Assembly (NCBI GenBank): GCA_014191855.1
Contig: BJHF01000072.1
Location: forward strand, 1 to 34,685
DNA length: 34,685 bases
Reading direction: 5' to 3'
Source: Deltaproteobacteria bacterium
GTDB taxonomy: Bacteria > Myxococcota_A > UBA796 > SXON01
Below are positions 24,701-32,639 of the stretch, one piece after another. A program made the position numbers and the translations under genes. Positions within the stretch are counted from its first letter, which is position 1. Each line of letters opens with the position of its first letter. The notes under the pieces were generated by a model. The model worked only from the letters and a program-made list of their open reading frames with translations. It ran no database searches and was not told where the DNA came from.

Positions 24701-24991
24701 GGCACTCCGGACGCGCTGTTGTCCTCGGCGTACTACGACAACGGCGCGACAACCGACGTCGGCGCGACCTGGTTGATCTACGGGCCGTTCACCGGCTCCT
24801 ACACGCTCTCGTCGTCGTCGGCCTGGGACGCCCGGTTCACTGGAACCTCGGCCTCCGACTACTGCGGCTACTCCAGCGCCCTCGGCGATCTGGATGCGGA
24901 TGGGCGAATGGACATCCTGATCGGCTGCCCCGCCGGCGAGTCCAGCAGCACCACCGACTACGGGATCGTGGCGATCTTCATGGGGCGGTAG
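21785..24991 (+). CDS. MopE-like/FG-GAP lipoprotein with in-frame TGA: candidate selenoprotein
   Basis: 1068 residues if TGA 21968-21970 (codon 62) is read through. MFSTRLLPLMLLAACQSGD is a lipoprotein signal. Nine MopE-type repeats (CDD...P...EVCD..DxDCxG..DD; residues ~40-622) are followed by an FG-GAP propeller (DLDGDGDDEWF, DIDGDGMDEY, DVDGDGLDDVF, DTNGDGYADV, DVDGDGTPDAL, DLDADGRMDIL). The only in-frame stop falls in repeat 1: DND-TGA-DGEVDEG. The other eight repeats have Cys there, as does the paralogue at 12227. The 1006 codons after the TGA stay open and lack their own signal, which favours readthrough; selD shows Sec is used. No canonical bSECIS is obvious: GAGGU-N10-GCCUC lies close to the UGA, GAGUUC-N5-GGACUC somewhat far. 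Nonsense mutation is the alternative. Confidence 0.7.
22609..22630. repeat. Dyad TGATACA-N8-TGTGTCA inside the MopE-like gene
   Basis: Encodes ADTFGDVS. The homologous repeat at 23053-23074 has TGACACG-N8-TGTATCA, so each copy keeps one perfect half-site while the other has drifted. Confidence 0.5.
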
Positions 24992-24995
24992 TCGG

Positions 24996-25043
24996 TTGGG
25001 TCGGCGGCAGCGTTGCGATGAGCCACGAGGCTGCCTGACCCAA
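24996..25043. terminator. Long hairpin between convergent genes
   Basis: TTGGGTC (24996-25002) pairs with GACCCAA (25037-25043), and GGCAGC (25006-25011) with GCTGCC (25030-25035), with a 3-nt bulge, a 1-nt bulge and an 18-nt loop. It sits in the 80-bp gap between the convergent MopE-like gene and hcrB and could serve both. No T-tract. Confidence 0.5.
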
Positions 25044-25071
25044 ATTACCAGGCCGCGCTCATCGCCCCGAC

Positions 25072-25989
25072 CTACCCCAGCTCCATCACCGCCCTTCGCA
25101 CCTCTACCCGCACCAGCTTCTTCCGCCACGTCGCGGCGGGCAGGTGCGTCGCGAGCGGCTGAACGGCCGCGTAGGCCGCTTCCTCCAGGCTCGCGCCGTC
25201 CGGCGCCGACACCGAGATGGGCGCTGGCCCCACTGCGGAGATCACTGCCCGAAAGCCCCCTTCGTTGCGCTGAACCGCCGTGAGCAACAGCCCGTAGTCG
25301 ATCGCGCCGCGCTGCCGCAGCTTACGATAGGCGATCGGGTTCTGTGGCGCCGGCAGCTCCACATGCGTGAGGAGCGACCCACGTGGGGCGGTGATCCAGT
25401 CGCGACCGTCCCCGTCGTATAGCTCCGCGACCGGCACGCGCACGGTTCCCGACAGCGCCTCAAACACCGCGACGGCGCCGAGCAGGCTCAGCACGGGAAC
25501 GGTGTCCGCGCTCTGGGCGGCGTAGCAGCCCTTCCCCTTCGGTGCGACGTGGCAGATCGTCCCTTCGCACTTGAGACATCCGCCCAGCGCGGCACGCCAG
25601 CCCGAGGGCTGGTTGTAATACACGCAGCGGGTATCGAGCATCAGGTTGCCGCCGAGCGTGGCCATCGCCTGGATCGTCGGCGTCGCCACGGAGCGCGCGG
25701 CGGCGGCCAGCGCGGGGTGGTGAAGCAATACATCCGGGTGTGTCGCGATGTGTCGGAGGGTGAGCCCCGCGCCCACCACCAGCGCCCCGGACTCGCCGGC
25801 CACCACTCGCCGCATCGCCGACAGCCTCCGGGTGCTCACCAACAACGCCGGGAGATGAACACGCTGTTTCATCGAGGGGAGCAGGTCCGTACCGCCCGAG
25901 ATGTACCGCGCTCCAGGCTCGGCGCTGAGCCGTACCGCCTCCTCGACCGTGTCCGGCGCTTCGTAGCTCGTGCGCGGGAGCGGAAGCAT
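25072..25989 (-). CDS. hcrB: 4-hydroxybenzoyl-CoA reductase, beta (FAD/4Fe-4S) subunit
   Basis: 305 residues. Flavoprotein subunit of the xanthine oxidase family. What separates HcrB from other family members is an extra loop binding a [4Fe-4S] cluster; the four ligands are present as C122, C138, C146 and C155 (RCVYYNQ ... GGC ... GTICHVA ... GKGCYA). FAD-binding motifs: YISGGTDLLPSMK and ATLGGNLMLDTR. The start ATG overlaps the hcrA stop (TGATG); a TTG one codon upstream is possible. Last gene of hcrCAB. Confidence 0.95.
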   Translation of the reverse strand: MLPLPRTSYEAPDTVEEAVRLSAEPGARYISGGTDLLPSMKQRVHLPALLVSTRRLSAMRRVVAGESGALVVGAGLTLRHIATHPDVLLHHPALAAAARSVATPTIQAMATLGGNLMLDTRCVYYNQPSGWRAALGGCLKCEGTICHVAPKGKGCYAAQSADTVPVLSLLGAVAVFEALSGTVRVPVAELYDGDGRDWITAPRGSLLTHVELPAPQNPIAYRKLRQRGAIDYGLLLTAVQRNEGGFRAVISAVGPAPISVSAPDGASLEEAAYAAVQPLATHLPAATWRKKLVRVEVRRAVMELG

Positions 25990-28322
25990 CAAGCCCCTCC
26001 AGCGCGACGGGCGCGGTCAAGGGCGCGGAGCACGCGCTCGGGCGTGAACGGCGGCTCGTGGAGCCAGAGTCCCGTCGCATCGAAGATCGCGTTGGCGATG
26101 GCGGGGACTGTGCTGAGCTGCGGACCCTCGCCGGCTTCCTTGGCGCCGAGCGGCCCCTCCGGGTCCATCGACTCGATGGCGAAAACCGTGATCTCGGGGC
26201 ACTCGTGGATCGTGGGCACCTTGTATTCCAGCAAGCTTGGTGCCCTTAGCAGTCCACGTTCATAGCGCTGTTCTTCGGTGATCGCCTCGCCGACGCCCAT
26301 GTACACGCACCCCTCGATCTGCCCCTCCACGATGGCGAGGTTGAGCACCCGACCGCAATCGTGCGCCACCCAGATTCGGTCCACCCTGGTCTCGCCCGTG
26401 TCGAGATCCACGCTCACCTCGGCCACTTGCGCGGTGAACGAGTACGCCGGGGAGGGGCCCACGGATTGGCGACGGAAGCGGTTGCCGATCTTGGGCGGCG
26501 TGTAGCCGCCGCCGCCGATGAGCGGCCCGGAGCGCTCCTCCGCGAGCCACACCGCATCGACCCATGACACATCCGATGTATCGGTTCCCACGCGCGGACC
26601 GTCTCCGCGATCGGGGTGTCCGGCGCGCCCGAACGCGACCGCCTCCGGCGCGCAGCCCAGCTTCGCCGCCACGGCCTCGACGATGCGTTGCCGGAGCGGG
26701 CGCACGGCCAGCAACGCGGCGTTCCCCGCCATGAAGGTTACGCGGCTGGAGTAACTCCCCAGGTCCACCGGCGTGAGCGAGGTATCGCCCTCGATCACCC
26801 GGATATCCTCCGGGTTCAAGCCCAACTCGTTTGCGATCAGGCCCGCGAGCATCTGGGTGCTGCCCTGCCCGATGTCGGCGGTGCCGCTGTACACCATCAC
26901 CTCGCCCGAACGGTCTATCTTGATCTGCACCGTCGAATGCGGCATTTCGTTCTGGTACACCGGGTGCAGCGCGCCGCACATGTAGGCGCTGGCCGCGAGG
27001 CCGAGGCCGCGACCCGGCCCGAGCTTCCCCCTCCGCTCGTGGTAGCCGCTCGCCTTCACCACCGCGTCAATACACGCCTCGATCCCCACGGAGGTGACTC
27101 GCAAGCCGTTGCACGTGTCGGTGTTCGGCCCCACGCAGTTGTCGCGACGCATCGCGGCCGGGTCGAGGCCAAGCTGGTGGGCGGCCTTGTCGATCGCCAC
27201 CTCCAGCGCGAACCGCGGCTGGATGGCGCCGTGGCCCCGCTTGGGCCCGCACGGTGGCTTGTTGGTGTAGAGCCGGTGCGACTCAAACCGGTAGTTCTCC
27301 AGCTTGTACGGCAGTGTCATGAACACGCCGAGGTAGTAGCTGGTCACCACGCCGTAGCTTGCGTAGGCGCCGCCATCGGCCCACGCCTTGAAGTCGATGG
27401 CCGTGATCCGCCCATCCTTGCTGAAGCCCATCTTGAGCCAAAGGCGCGTGGGGTGGCGGCCGCGGTGCGCGTAGAACACCTCTTCGCGCTCCAGCACGAT
27501 CCGCACGGGCCGACCGAGCTTCCGGGCGAGGAACGCCGCGCAGATGTCGCTGCAGAACGGATCGCACTTGCCGCCGTAGCCGGCGCCGACGGCCGGCTTG
27601 ATCAGGCGAACGTCCTGATCACGCATTCCAAGTACCCGCGCCACGTCGCGATGCACGTAGTGCGGGTTCTGGGTGCTGCTCCACAGCGTCAGCTTGCCGT
27701 CGGGTTCCATGCGGGCGAGCGCCGCGTGGCTCTCCAACGCCGCGTGGGTGGAGCCCGGATACTGATACGTATCTTCGATCACCAGGTCTGCGGCGGCGAA
27801 GCCGGCGTCGAGATCCCCATACACTTGATGCACGCGGCGCAGCACGTTCGAGGGCTTGCGGGCGTAGTCGTGGATGACCGGCTTCGTGGCGTCGAGTGCA
27901 TCCTCGATCGTGAACACCGCCTCGATCCGCTCGTATTCGACGACGACGGCGGCGCAGGCGCGGTGCGCCGTCTCCTGGTCCACCGCAGCAATACATACGA
28001 TCGGCTCACCGATGTATCGCACCTTGCCGAGCGCCAGGGCGGTCTCATCTTGGGCCACCGGGATCACGCCGTACCGCTTCGGCACGTCCTCGCCCAAACA
28101 GGCTCCGAGTACGCCAGAAATTGCCAGCGCCTCACTCAGATCGATGCGCACGATTTTCGCGTGGGCCTCGGTGGAGCGCACGAATTTGGCGTGCACCATC
28201 CGCGGGAGCTTGATGTCCGCCACGAACTGCGCCTGGCCGGTGATCCGCTCCCGACCGTCGATCTTGCGGCCGTAGCTGCCGATGGGGGAGGGGACCGGCT
28301 CGGGTTGGCGGACTCCGCTCAT
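25989..28322 (-). CDS. hcrA: 4-hydroxybenzoyl-CoA reductase, alpha (molybdenum) subunit
   Basis: 777 residues. The Mo-cofactor subunit, which carries out reductive removal of the para-hydroxyl group of 4-hydroxybenzoyl-CoA to give benzoyl-CoA. Seen: YGRKIDGRERITGQAQFVAD at the start, SSTQNPHYVHRDVARVLGM, GAGYGGKCDPFCSDICAAFL, TNKPPCGPKRGHGAIQPRF and GTADIGQGSTQML. The ATG overlaps the hcrC stop as ATGA. Rare-codon TGTATC/GATACA elements occur at 26565-26583 (DTSDVS) and 27989-28019. Confidence 0.95.
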   Translation of the reverse strand: MSGVRQPEPVPSPIGSYGRKIDGRERITGQAQFVADIKLPRMVHAKFVRSTEAHAKIVRIDLSEALAISGVLGACLGEDVPKRYGVIPVAQDETALALGKVRYIGEPIVCIAAVDQETAHRACAAVVVEYERIEAVFTIEDALDATKPVIHDYARKPSNVLRRVHQVYGDLDAGFAAADLVIEDTYQYPGSTHAALESHAALARMEPDGKLTLWSSTQNPHYVHRDVARVLGMRDQDVRLIKPAVGAGYGGKCDPFCSDICAAFLARKLGRPVRIVLEREEVFYAHRGRHPTRLWLKMGFSKDGRITAIDFKAWADGGAYASYGVVTSYYLGVFMTLPYKLENYRFESHRLYTNKPPCGPKRGHGAIQPRFALEVAIDKAAHQLGLDPAAMRRDNCVGPNTDTCNGLRVTSVGIEACIDAVVKASGYHERRGKLGPGRGLGLAASAYMCGALHPVYQNEMPHSTVQIKIDRSGEVMVYSGTADIGQGSTQMLAGLIANELGLNPEDIRVIEGDTSLTPVDLGSYSSRVTFMAGNAALLAVRPLRQRIVEAVAAKLGCAPEAVAFGRAGHPDRGDGPRVGTDTSDVSWVDAVWLAEERSGPLIGGGGYTPPKIGNRFRRQSVGPSPAYSFTAQVAEVSVDLDTGETRVDRIWVAHDCGRVLNLAIVEGQIEGCVYMGVGEAITEEQRYERGLLRAPSLLEYKVPTIHECPEITVFAIESMDPEGPLGAKEAGEGPQLSTVPAIANAIFDATGLWLHEPPFTPERVLRALDRARRAGGA

Positions 28323-28801
28323 CGTCGGCTCTGGAGCACGGCCTGTGCGTCTCGCGCGGCGGCCAGGATCTTCGTGTAACCGGTGCATCGGCACAGGTTG
28401 CTGCCGAGGGCGTGGCGGAGCTCCTCCTCGGTGGCGTTTGGATTATCCGCGAACAACTGTCGTAAGGTGATGATGAAGCCCGGGGTGCAGTAGCCGCACT
28501 GGGCGGCGACGTGATGGTCGAACGCGGCCTGAACGGGGTGCAGGTCGCCCCCGCGCGCGACGGCTTCGATGGTCTCAACCACCGCACCTTCGCAGTCGGC
28601 GGCCAGCGTGATGCAGGCGAGTCGGGGGTGGCCGTTCATCAGCACGGTGCACGCACCACAATCGCCGACGTCGCAGCCATGTTTTGTGCCCGTCAACCCA
28701 AGATCCTCGCGGAGCAGCTCGAGCAACGTGCGGTGGGCGGGGACGAGCCGGCGGACAGGTTCGTCGTTGACGGTGAGCGCGAGGGTCAGCTCGGTCGGCA
28801 T
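28319..28801 (-). CDS. hcrC: 4-hydroxybenzoyl-CoA reductase, gamma (2Fe-2S) subunit
   Basis: 160 residues. Carries two [2Fe-2S] clusters that pass electrons between the molybdenum and flavin subunits. Plant-type cluster ligands C43, C48, C51, C63 (KHGCDVGDCGACTV ... LAC); second cluster C102, C105, C137, C139 (QCGYCTPG ... NLCRCTGY). First gene of the hcrCAB unit; the ATGA overlap with hcrA ensures coupled translation. No convincing Shine-Dalgarno is seen. The upstream 460-bp gene-free stretch (28802-29261) holds two repeat elements. Confidence 0.95.
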   Translation of the reverse strand: MPTELTLALTVNDEPVRRLVPAHRTLLELLREDLGLTGTKHGCDVGDCGACTVLMNGHPRLACITLAADCEGAVVETIEAVARGGDLHPVQAAFDHHVAAQCGYCTPGFIITLRQLFADNPNATEEELRHALGSNLCRCTGYTKILAAARDAQAVLQSRR

Positions 28802-28845
28802 GGCGGGGAGGGGTCTATCCCGGGGGCGAGACGGGGGTGGAGTCC

Positions 28846-28911
28846 GGGCGGTGCGCGGTTCCTGGTCCCGCTGTCAGGCGGGGTCGCCGCGCACCGCGGC
28901 GCGGCGCGGGC
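28846..28911. repeat. Dispersed 66-bp intergenic repeat, copy 2
   Basis: Second copy of the element at 17777-17842, same orientation, here upstream of hcrC. Both copies lie a few tens of bases from the end of a coding sequence. Composition is extremely GC-rich with internal dyads (CGCACCGCGGCGCGG). Confidence 0.8.
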
Positions 28912-28995
28912 GGATGTTTTTGCGTCGGGGTTCGCCCGCGGCCGGGGCCACGGGGCGCGGTAGTTTCGATGTCGCGACACATATTAGACATGGCA

Positions 28996-29142
28996 CAACC
29001 GAAGTCAATGTTCGTCTTTGTGAAGTGCGAGTTCGGTTTCACCACGCAATCGAACTCGATGTTCATCGCCATCAACATCGAATTCGGTTTCACTTTCCAA
29101 CCGAACTCGGTGTTCAATGGGGTGAACATTGAGTTCGGTTGG
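28996..29142. repeat. Three 51-bp tandem units, each an inverted repeat
   Basis: Units start at 28996, 29047 and 29098 with exactly 51-bp period. Each begins CAAYCGAASTC, has a central TGTTC...GAACA-type dyad and ends GAVTTCGGTT, so the halves of a unit pair with each other (best in unit 3). The region has fewer G+C bases than its surroundings. Because 51 is divisible by 3 and the units are symmetric, both strands read as 17-residue peptide repeats (plus: QPNSVFNGVNIEFG-like; minus: KPNSMLMAMNIEFD-like). It lies in a gene-free stretch between the box and hcr units. Confidence 0.85.
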
Positions 29143-29261
29143 AGCGGTTGGAGCCGCGCCTCTAACGACGATGCCCGCCTCAGCCCGCACCGCGAGGCGC
29201 CGCGATCCGCTCGCGGCAACGGGACTGGGATCCGTGCCTCGCCCAACCCATTCCGGCTCCA

Positions 29262-29549
29262 TTACCCCAACCGTCGCCGCACCTCCGCCACGGTCGCCGC
29301 TTCGCCGTCCAGGATCACCCGATCCTCGGTGCCCTCGACCAGCTCCATCGGCACGCCCCGACGGTGGCACCACAGCACCAAGCGTCCGAGCTCGCCGTCA
29401 TTTCCCGTTCGCTCAACCCGCAGGCGTGCGCCGGGTGTGGAGACGACGGGCGTCTCCACGCGGGTACGCTTCGAGGCCACCGCGATCACGCGCGGATCGT
29501 CGCTCGGGCCGACGCCCAACAGGCGATCCACGCGGCTCTTGAGGCTCAC
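29262..29549 (-). CDS. Small protein co-translated with BoxB
   Basis: 95 residues. Its GTG overlaps the boxB stop (GTGA), so it is translated with boxB. A basic N-terminal half precedes a segment LGRLVLWCHRRGVPMELVEG ... VILDGEAATVAEVRRRLG that looks like a beta-alpha-beta-helix unit, faintly glutaredoxin/thioredoxin-like but without a CxxC. No family is assigned. Its position suggests a role with BoxB, for example an accessory or stability factor; this is inference only. Confidence 0.6.
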   Translation of the reverse strand: MSLKSRVDRLLGVGPSDDPRVIAVASKRTRVETPVVSTPGARLRVERTGNDGELGRLVLWCHRRGVPMELVEGTEDRVILDGEAATVAEVRRRLG

Positions 29550-30970
29550 GCCTGCGGCGGCCGCACGTACTCGAAGTCCACCGGATTGCCGTGGATGCCC
29601 TTGCGGGGGGCGGCAATCCAGTGGGCCATCTTTCCGGGCTCGTTGACGCGGTGCATGAGGCTCGCAACGTAGGCGCGGTCAGCGTCGGTCGGCAACCAGG
29701 AGTTCCGGCGCGCGTCGAACTCCGCCTGGGTGACGAGCTCGCCTTCCGGGGTGAACGGGAGGTTGGCGTAGATGCCCTGGCGGCGGAAGAAGCGGTTGGA
29801 CGGCAGGGTGATCCGCTCCGTCGACCCTTCTTCTTCCAGCGCCTGGTTCCACCGGCGCACGACGCGCTCGGTGTCCTTGATGTAGGCATTTCGGAGCAGC
29901 TCGTTCATCGCGTTACGCAGCGGCACATCCTTCTCGGTGAGCTTCCCGCCCTCCATCACGGTCATCCGGTGCCACTGGTTGAGCGCCGAGTGTTCGTCGA
30001 ATTCCTTGGCCTCGGCCCAGCGACCCTTGAGCCCGGCGGCGAAGAAGTCCGCCGCATTCGTGCTGATCTCCGAGCCGAAGAGGTCGATCGAGTAGCTGAA
30101 CCAGTAGGTGATCCACTTTTGGGTCATGGACACGGGGATTCCGCCCTGGGCGCGCGCATCGCCATTCTTGTCGAGCTTCGCGAGCTGCGCGCCGCGGCGA
30201 AGCACCCGTTCGACGCCCATCTCGCCGACGAAGAGGTGGTGGGCCTCCTCGGTGAGCATGAAGCGGCAGGTGCGGGACAGCGGATCGAAGCCCGACTCGG
30301 CGAGCGCGCCAAGCTGGTATTTTCCGTCCCGATCCGTGAAGCAGGTGAAGCAGAAAAAGGTGAGCCAGTCGGGGCAGGGCTGGTTGAACGCGTCGAGGAT
30401 GCGGGGTTTGTCGGCGTCGCCGGAGCGGCGCGCGAGCAGATCATCGGCCTCGTCCCGACCATCCTTGCCGAAGTGTGCGTGGAGGAGGTACACCATCGCC
30501 CAGAGGTGGCGACCCTCCTCGACGTTGACCTGGAAGAGGTTCCGCATGTCGTAGGTGGAAGGCGCGGTCATGCCCAACCAACGCTGCTGCTCCACGCTCG
30601 CCGGCTCGGTGTCCGCCTGCGTAACGATGATGCGGCGGAGCACGTTGCGGTACTCGCCCGGGACTTCCTGCCACACAGGATCCCCGGCGTGATCGCCGCA
30701 GGGGATGCGACGGTCCGTCTCCGCGTCATCGAGGAAGATGCCCCAACGATACTCGGGCATCTTCACGTAGCCGAAGTGCGCCCAGCCGCCGGGCTCGGTG
30801 CTCACGGCGGTGCGCAGGTACACGTCATGCGTTTGGAACGAGTCCGGCCCCATCTGGTTCCACCAGTCGAGGTAGGCGGGCTGCCACTTCTCGAGCGCGC
30901 GCTGGAGCTTCTTGTCCGAGTCCAGGTTTACGTTGTTGGGGATGCGGCTCTGGTAATCGATGTCGGCCAT
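29546..30970 (-). CDS. boxB: Benzoyl-CoA 2,3-epoxidase, oxygenase subunit BoxB
   Basis: 474 residues. Di-iron epoxidase that, with the reductase BoxA, converts benzoyl-CoA and O2 to the 2,3-epoxide in the aerobic CoA-dependent (Box) benzoate pathway. The N-terminus DYQSRIPNNVNLDSDKKLQR is characteristic. Candidate iron ligands, in the order and spacing expected for BoxB: E122, E152, H155 (NVEEGRHLW), D213 (CFTDRD), E242, H245 (LTEEAHHLF). Length matches the family (about 475). 21 nt downstream of boxC. boxA is not in the window. Confidence 0.97.
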   Translation of the reverse strand: MADIDYQSRIPNNVNLDSDKKLQRALEKWQPAYLDWWNQMGPDSFQTHDVYLRTAVSTEPGGWAHFGYVKMPEYRWGIFLDDAETDRRIPCGDHAGDPVWQEVPGEYRNVLRRIIVTQADTEPASVEQQRWLGMTAPSTYDMRNLFQVNVEEGRHLWAMVYLLHAHFGKDGRDEADDLLARRSGDADKPRILDAFNQPCPDWLTFFCFTCFTDRDGKYQLGALAESGFDPLSRTCRFMLTEEAHHLFVGEMGVERVLRRGAQLAKLDKNGDARAQGGIPVSMTQKWITYWFSYSIDLFGSEISTNAADFFAAGLKGRWAEAKEFDEHSALNQWHRMTVMEGGKLTEKDVPLRNAMNELLRNAYIKDTERVVRRWNQALEEEGSTERITLPSNRFFRRQGIYANLPFTPEGELVTQAEFDARRNSWLPTDADRAYVASLMHRVNEPGKMAHWIAAPRKGIHGNPVDFEYVRPPQA

Positions 30971-30991
30971 TGGGGACTCCGGAAGGGTAGA

Positions 30992-32620
30992 TCAGGTACG
31001 CTTGTAGTCGAAGATGGGGCTCTCGGGGGCGCCAAACATCTTGAGCGCGCCGCGCTCGCCCACCGCGTTGGGGCGCTGGAAGATCCAATTCTGCCAGGCC
31101 GTGAGCCGGCCGTAGACCTTGTTGTCCATCGACTCCGGGCCGCCAAAGCGGAGGTTCTGCTCCATCCCGGTGAGCGCATCGGGCGAGAGGCTGCACCGCT
31201 CCTCGATGGCGATCCGCACCTCGTCTTCGTAGTCGATCTCGTCGGGCGTCATGGTGACCAATTCCAGCTCCTCGGCCGCTTCCGCGTCGATCGTCTGGCC
31301 CAACGCGAGGATCTTCGCGGGCACATCCGGCTTGCCCGGGTAGCGGGACTGCAGCCGGGTGAGGCCGGAGTGCATGGGGAACGCGCCGCCGGAAACGGCG
31401 GTGACGACGACCTTGTTGATCGCGTCGTCGTCTTGCAGCATGTACGAGCGGTCAGCCGCGAGCGCAATCTCAAACAAGGACCCGGAGAAGGCATTGCCTG
31501 GCTCGATCAGGGCAAACATCGACTTGGCCATGTTGTCGAGGCGGCGCAGCACCCGCGCCTGGAACTGGCGAACTTCAGTGCCGAACCAACCCTGCGTATC
31601 GAGCGCGGCATCGGCTTCGATCACGGCGTGCCGGTCCCCCACCGCCTTGAACACCAGCAAACCGATCTCCAAGTGGTTCACGCGGAGGCGGAGCAAGGCG
31701 TCGTCCAATTCGCGCCAGGCACGCAGCGACCAGGTGGCGCTCGTGGCCGTGGGAGCCGAATCCGGGGCCTTGATCGTGACGTGCGCGATTCGGGCCGCAG
31801 TATCCAGGGCGACCGACACGTATCGGTAATCCACGTGGGTGCTGAGGCGCTCGGTTGGGTTGAGCGGCTCCAATTCCACCGAGAACGCGCCAGCCGGCAT
31901 GGGATTGTTCGCCACGATCTCCCGCGCTTTCGCGTCGATGTTCGTTTGCCACTTGCTCCGCGGGAAGGCGCCGTCCACAAATCCGTGACGCACGGCGTCG
32001 CGGGCCTTGAACCCCTCGGCCTTGGTGCAGAACACGTCCGCCATGTCGCGGCGCACCTTGCGTTTGTCGGTGAGGCGAGTGAGGCCGCCGGTGCCGGGGA
32101 GTACGCCGAGCAATGGCACTTCGGGGAGGGACACGGCCGAGTTCCCATCGTCGATCAGGTACAGCTCCTTGCAGGCCATGGCCAACTCGTAGCCGCCACC
32201 CGACGCCGTGCCGTTCAGTGCGGCCACATACACCGCGCCGCCCTGCGCCGTGGCCTCCTCCAGGCCGCTGCGGGTTTCGTTGGTGAACTTGCAGAAGTTG
32301 ACCTTGAACGCGTGGCTCGCCATGCCGAGCATCCGGATGTTGGCACCCGCGCAGAAGATCTTGTCGTAGCCGCCGGTGAGCACGACGCAGCGCACCTGGG
32401 GGTGCTCAAAGCGCAGGCGCTGAACCGCGTCCGCCAGCTCCACATCCACCCCGAGGTCGTAGCTGTTGAGCTTCAGCTCGTACTTACCCGGCCACATCCC
32501 GCCATCTTCCTGCACCTTCATCGTGAGCGTGGCGGTGTCGCCATTTACGGCGAGCTGCCAGTGGCGGTATCGGGAAGGATGCGTTTCGAAGGAGACGGGG
32601 GGGTAGGACACTTCGGCCAT
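30992..32620 (-). CDS. boxC: Benzoyl-CoA-dihydrodiol (2,3-epoxide) lyase BoxC
   Basis: 542 residues. Crotonase-superfamily enzyme that opens the ring of 2,3-epoxybenzoyl-CoA, releasing formate. Seen: AEVSYPPVSFETHPSRYRHW, a crotonase core with VLTGGYDKIFCAGANIRMLG and oxyanion-hole region GTASGGGYELAMACKEL, then LPEVPLLGVLPGTGGLTRL and a second half specific to BoxC. The start ATG 32620 is chosen over upstream frames because a consensus-like promoter lies at 32642-32670. First gene of the boxCB unit, divergent from boxR. Confidence 0.97.
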   Translation of the reverse strand: MAEVSYPPVSFETHPSRYRHWQLAVNGDTATLTMKVQEDGGMWPGKYELKLNSYDLGVDVELADAVQRLRFEHPQVRCVVLTGGYDKIFCAGANIRMLGMASHAFKVNFCKFTNETRSGLEEATAQGGAVYVAALNGTASGGGYELAMACKELYLIDDGNSAVSLPEVPLLGVLPGTGGLTRLTDKRKVRRDMADVFCTKAEGFKARDAVRHGFVDGAFPRSKWQTNIDAKAREIVANNPMPAGAFSVELEPLNPTERLSTHVDYRYVSVALDTAARIAHVTIKAPDSAPTATSATWSLRAWRELDDALLRLRVNHLEIGLLVFKAVGDRHAVIEADAALDTQGWFGTEVRQFQARVLRRLDNMAKSMFALIEPGNAFSGSLFEIALAADRSYMLQDDDAINKVVVTAVSGGAFPMHSGLTRLQSRYPGKPDVPAKILALGQTIDAEAAEELELVTMTPDEIDYEDEVRIAIEERCSLSPDALTGMEQNLRFGGPESMDNKVYGRLTAWQNWIFQRPNAVGERGALKMFGAPESPIFDYKRT

Positions 32621-32639
32621 GGGTCGTTCCGGGTCGAGA

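Noticed and set aside
21980..24991. Treating the sequence after the TGA as a separate gene of 1003 codons
   Set aside because: Same frame as the upstream signal peptide, splits a repeat motif in half, and has no signal or promoter of its own.
26616..28379. 587-codon open frame opposite hcrA
   Set aside because: Antisense shadow of hcrA; Arg/His/Gly-rich without domain features.
28996..29142. CRISPR array
   Set aside because: Units are contiguous 51-bp tandem repeats without unique spacers, and no cas genes are present.
28837..29646. 269-codon plus-strand frame covering the 51-bp repeats
   Set aside because: It runs antisense through the small ORF behind boxB and low-complexity sequence; only the repeat part is odd, and that is explained by unit symmetry.
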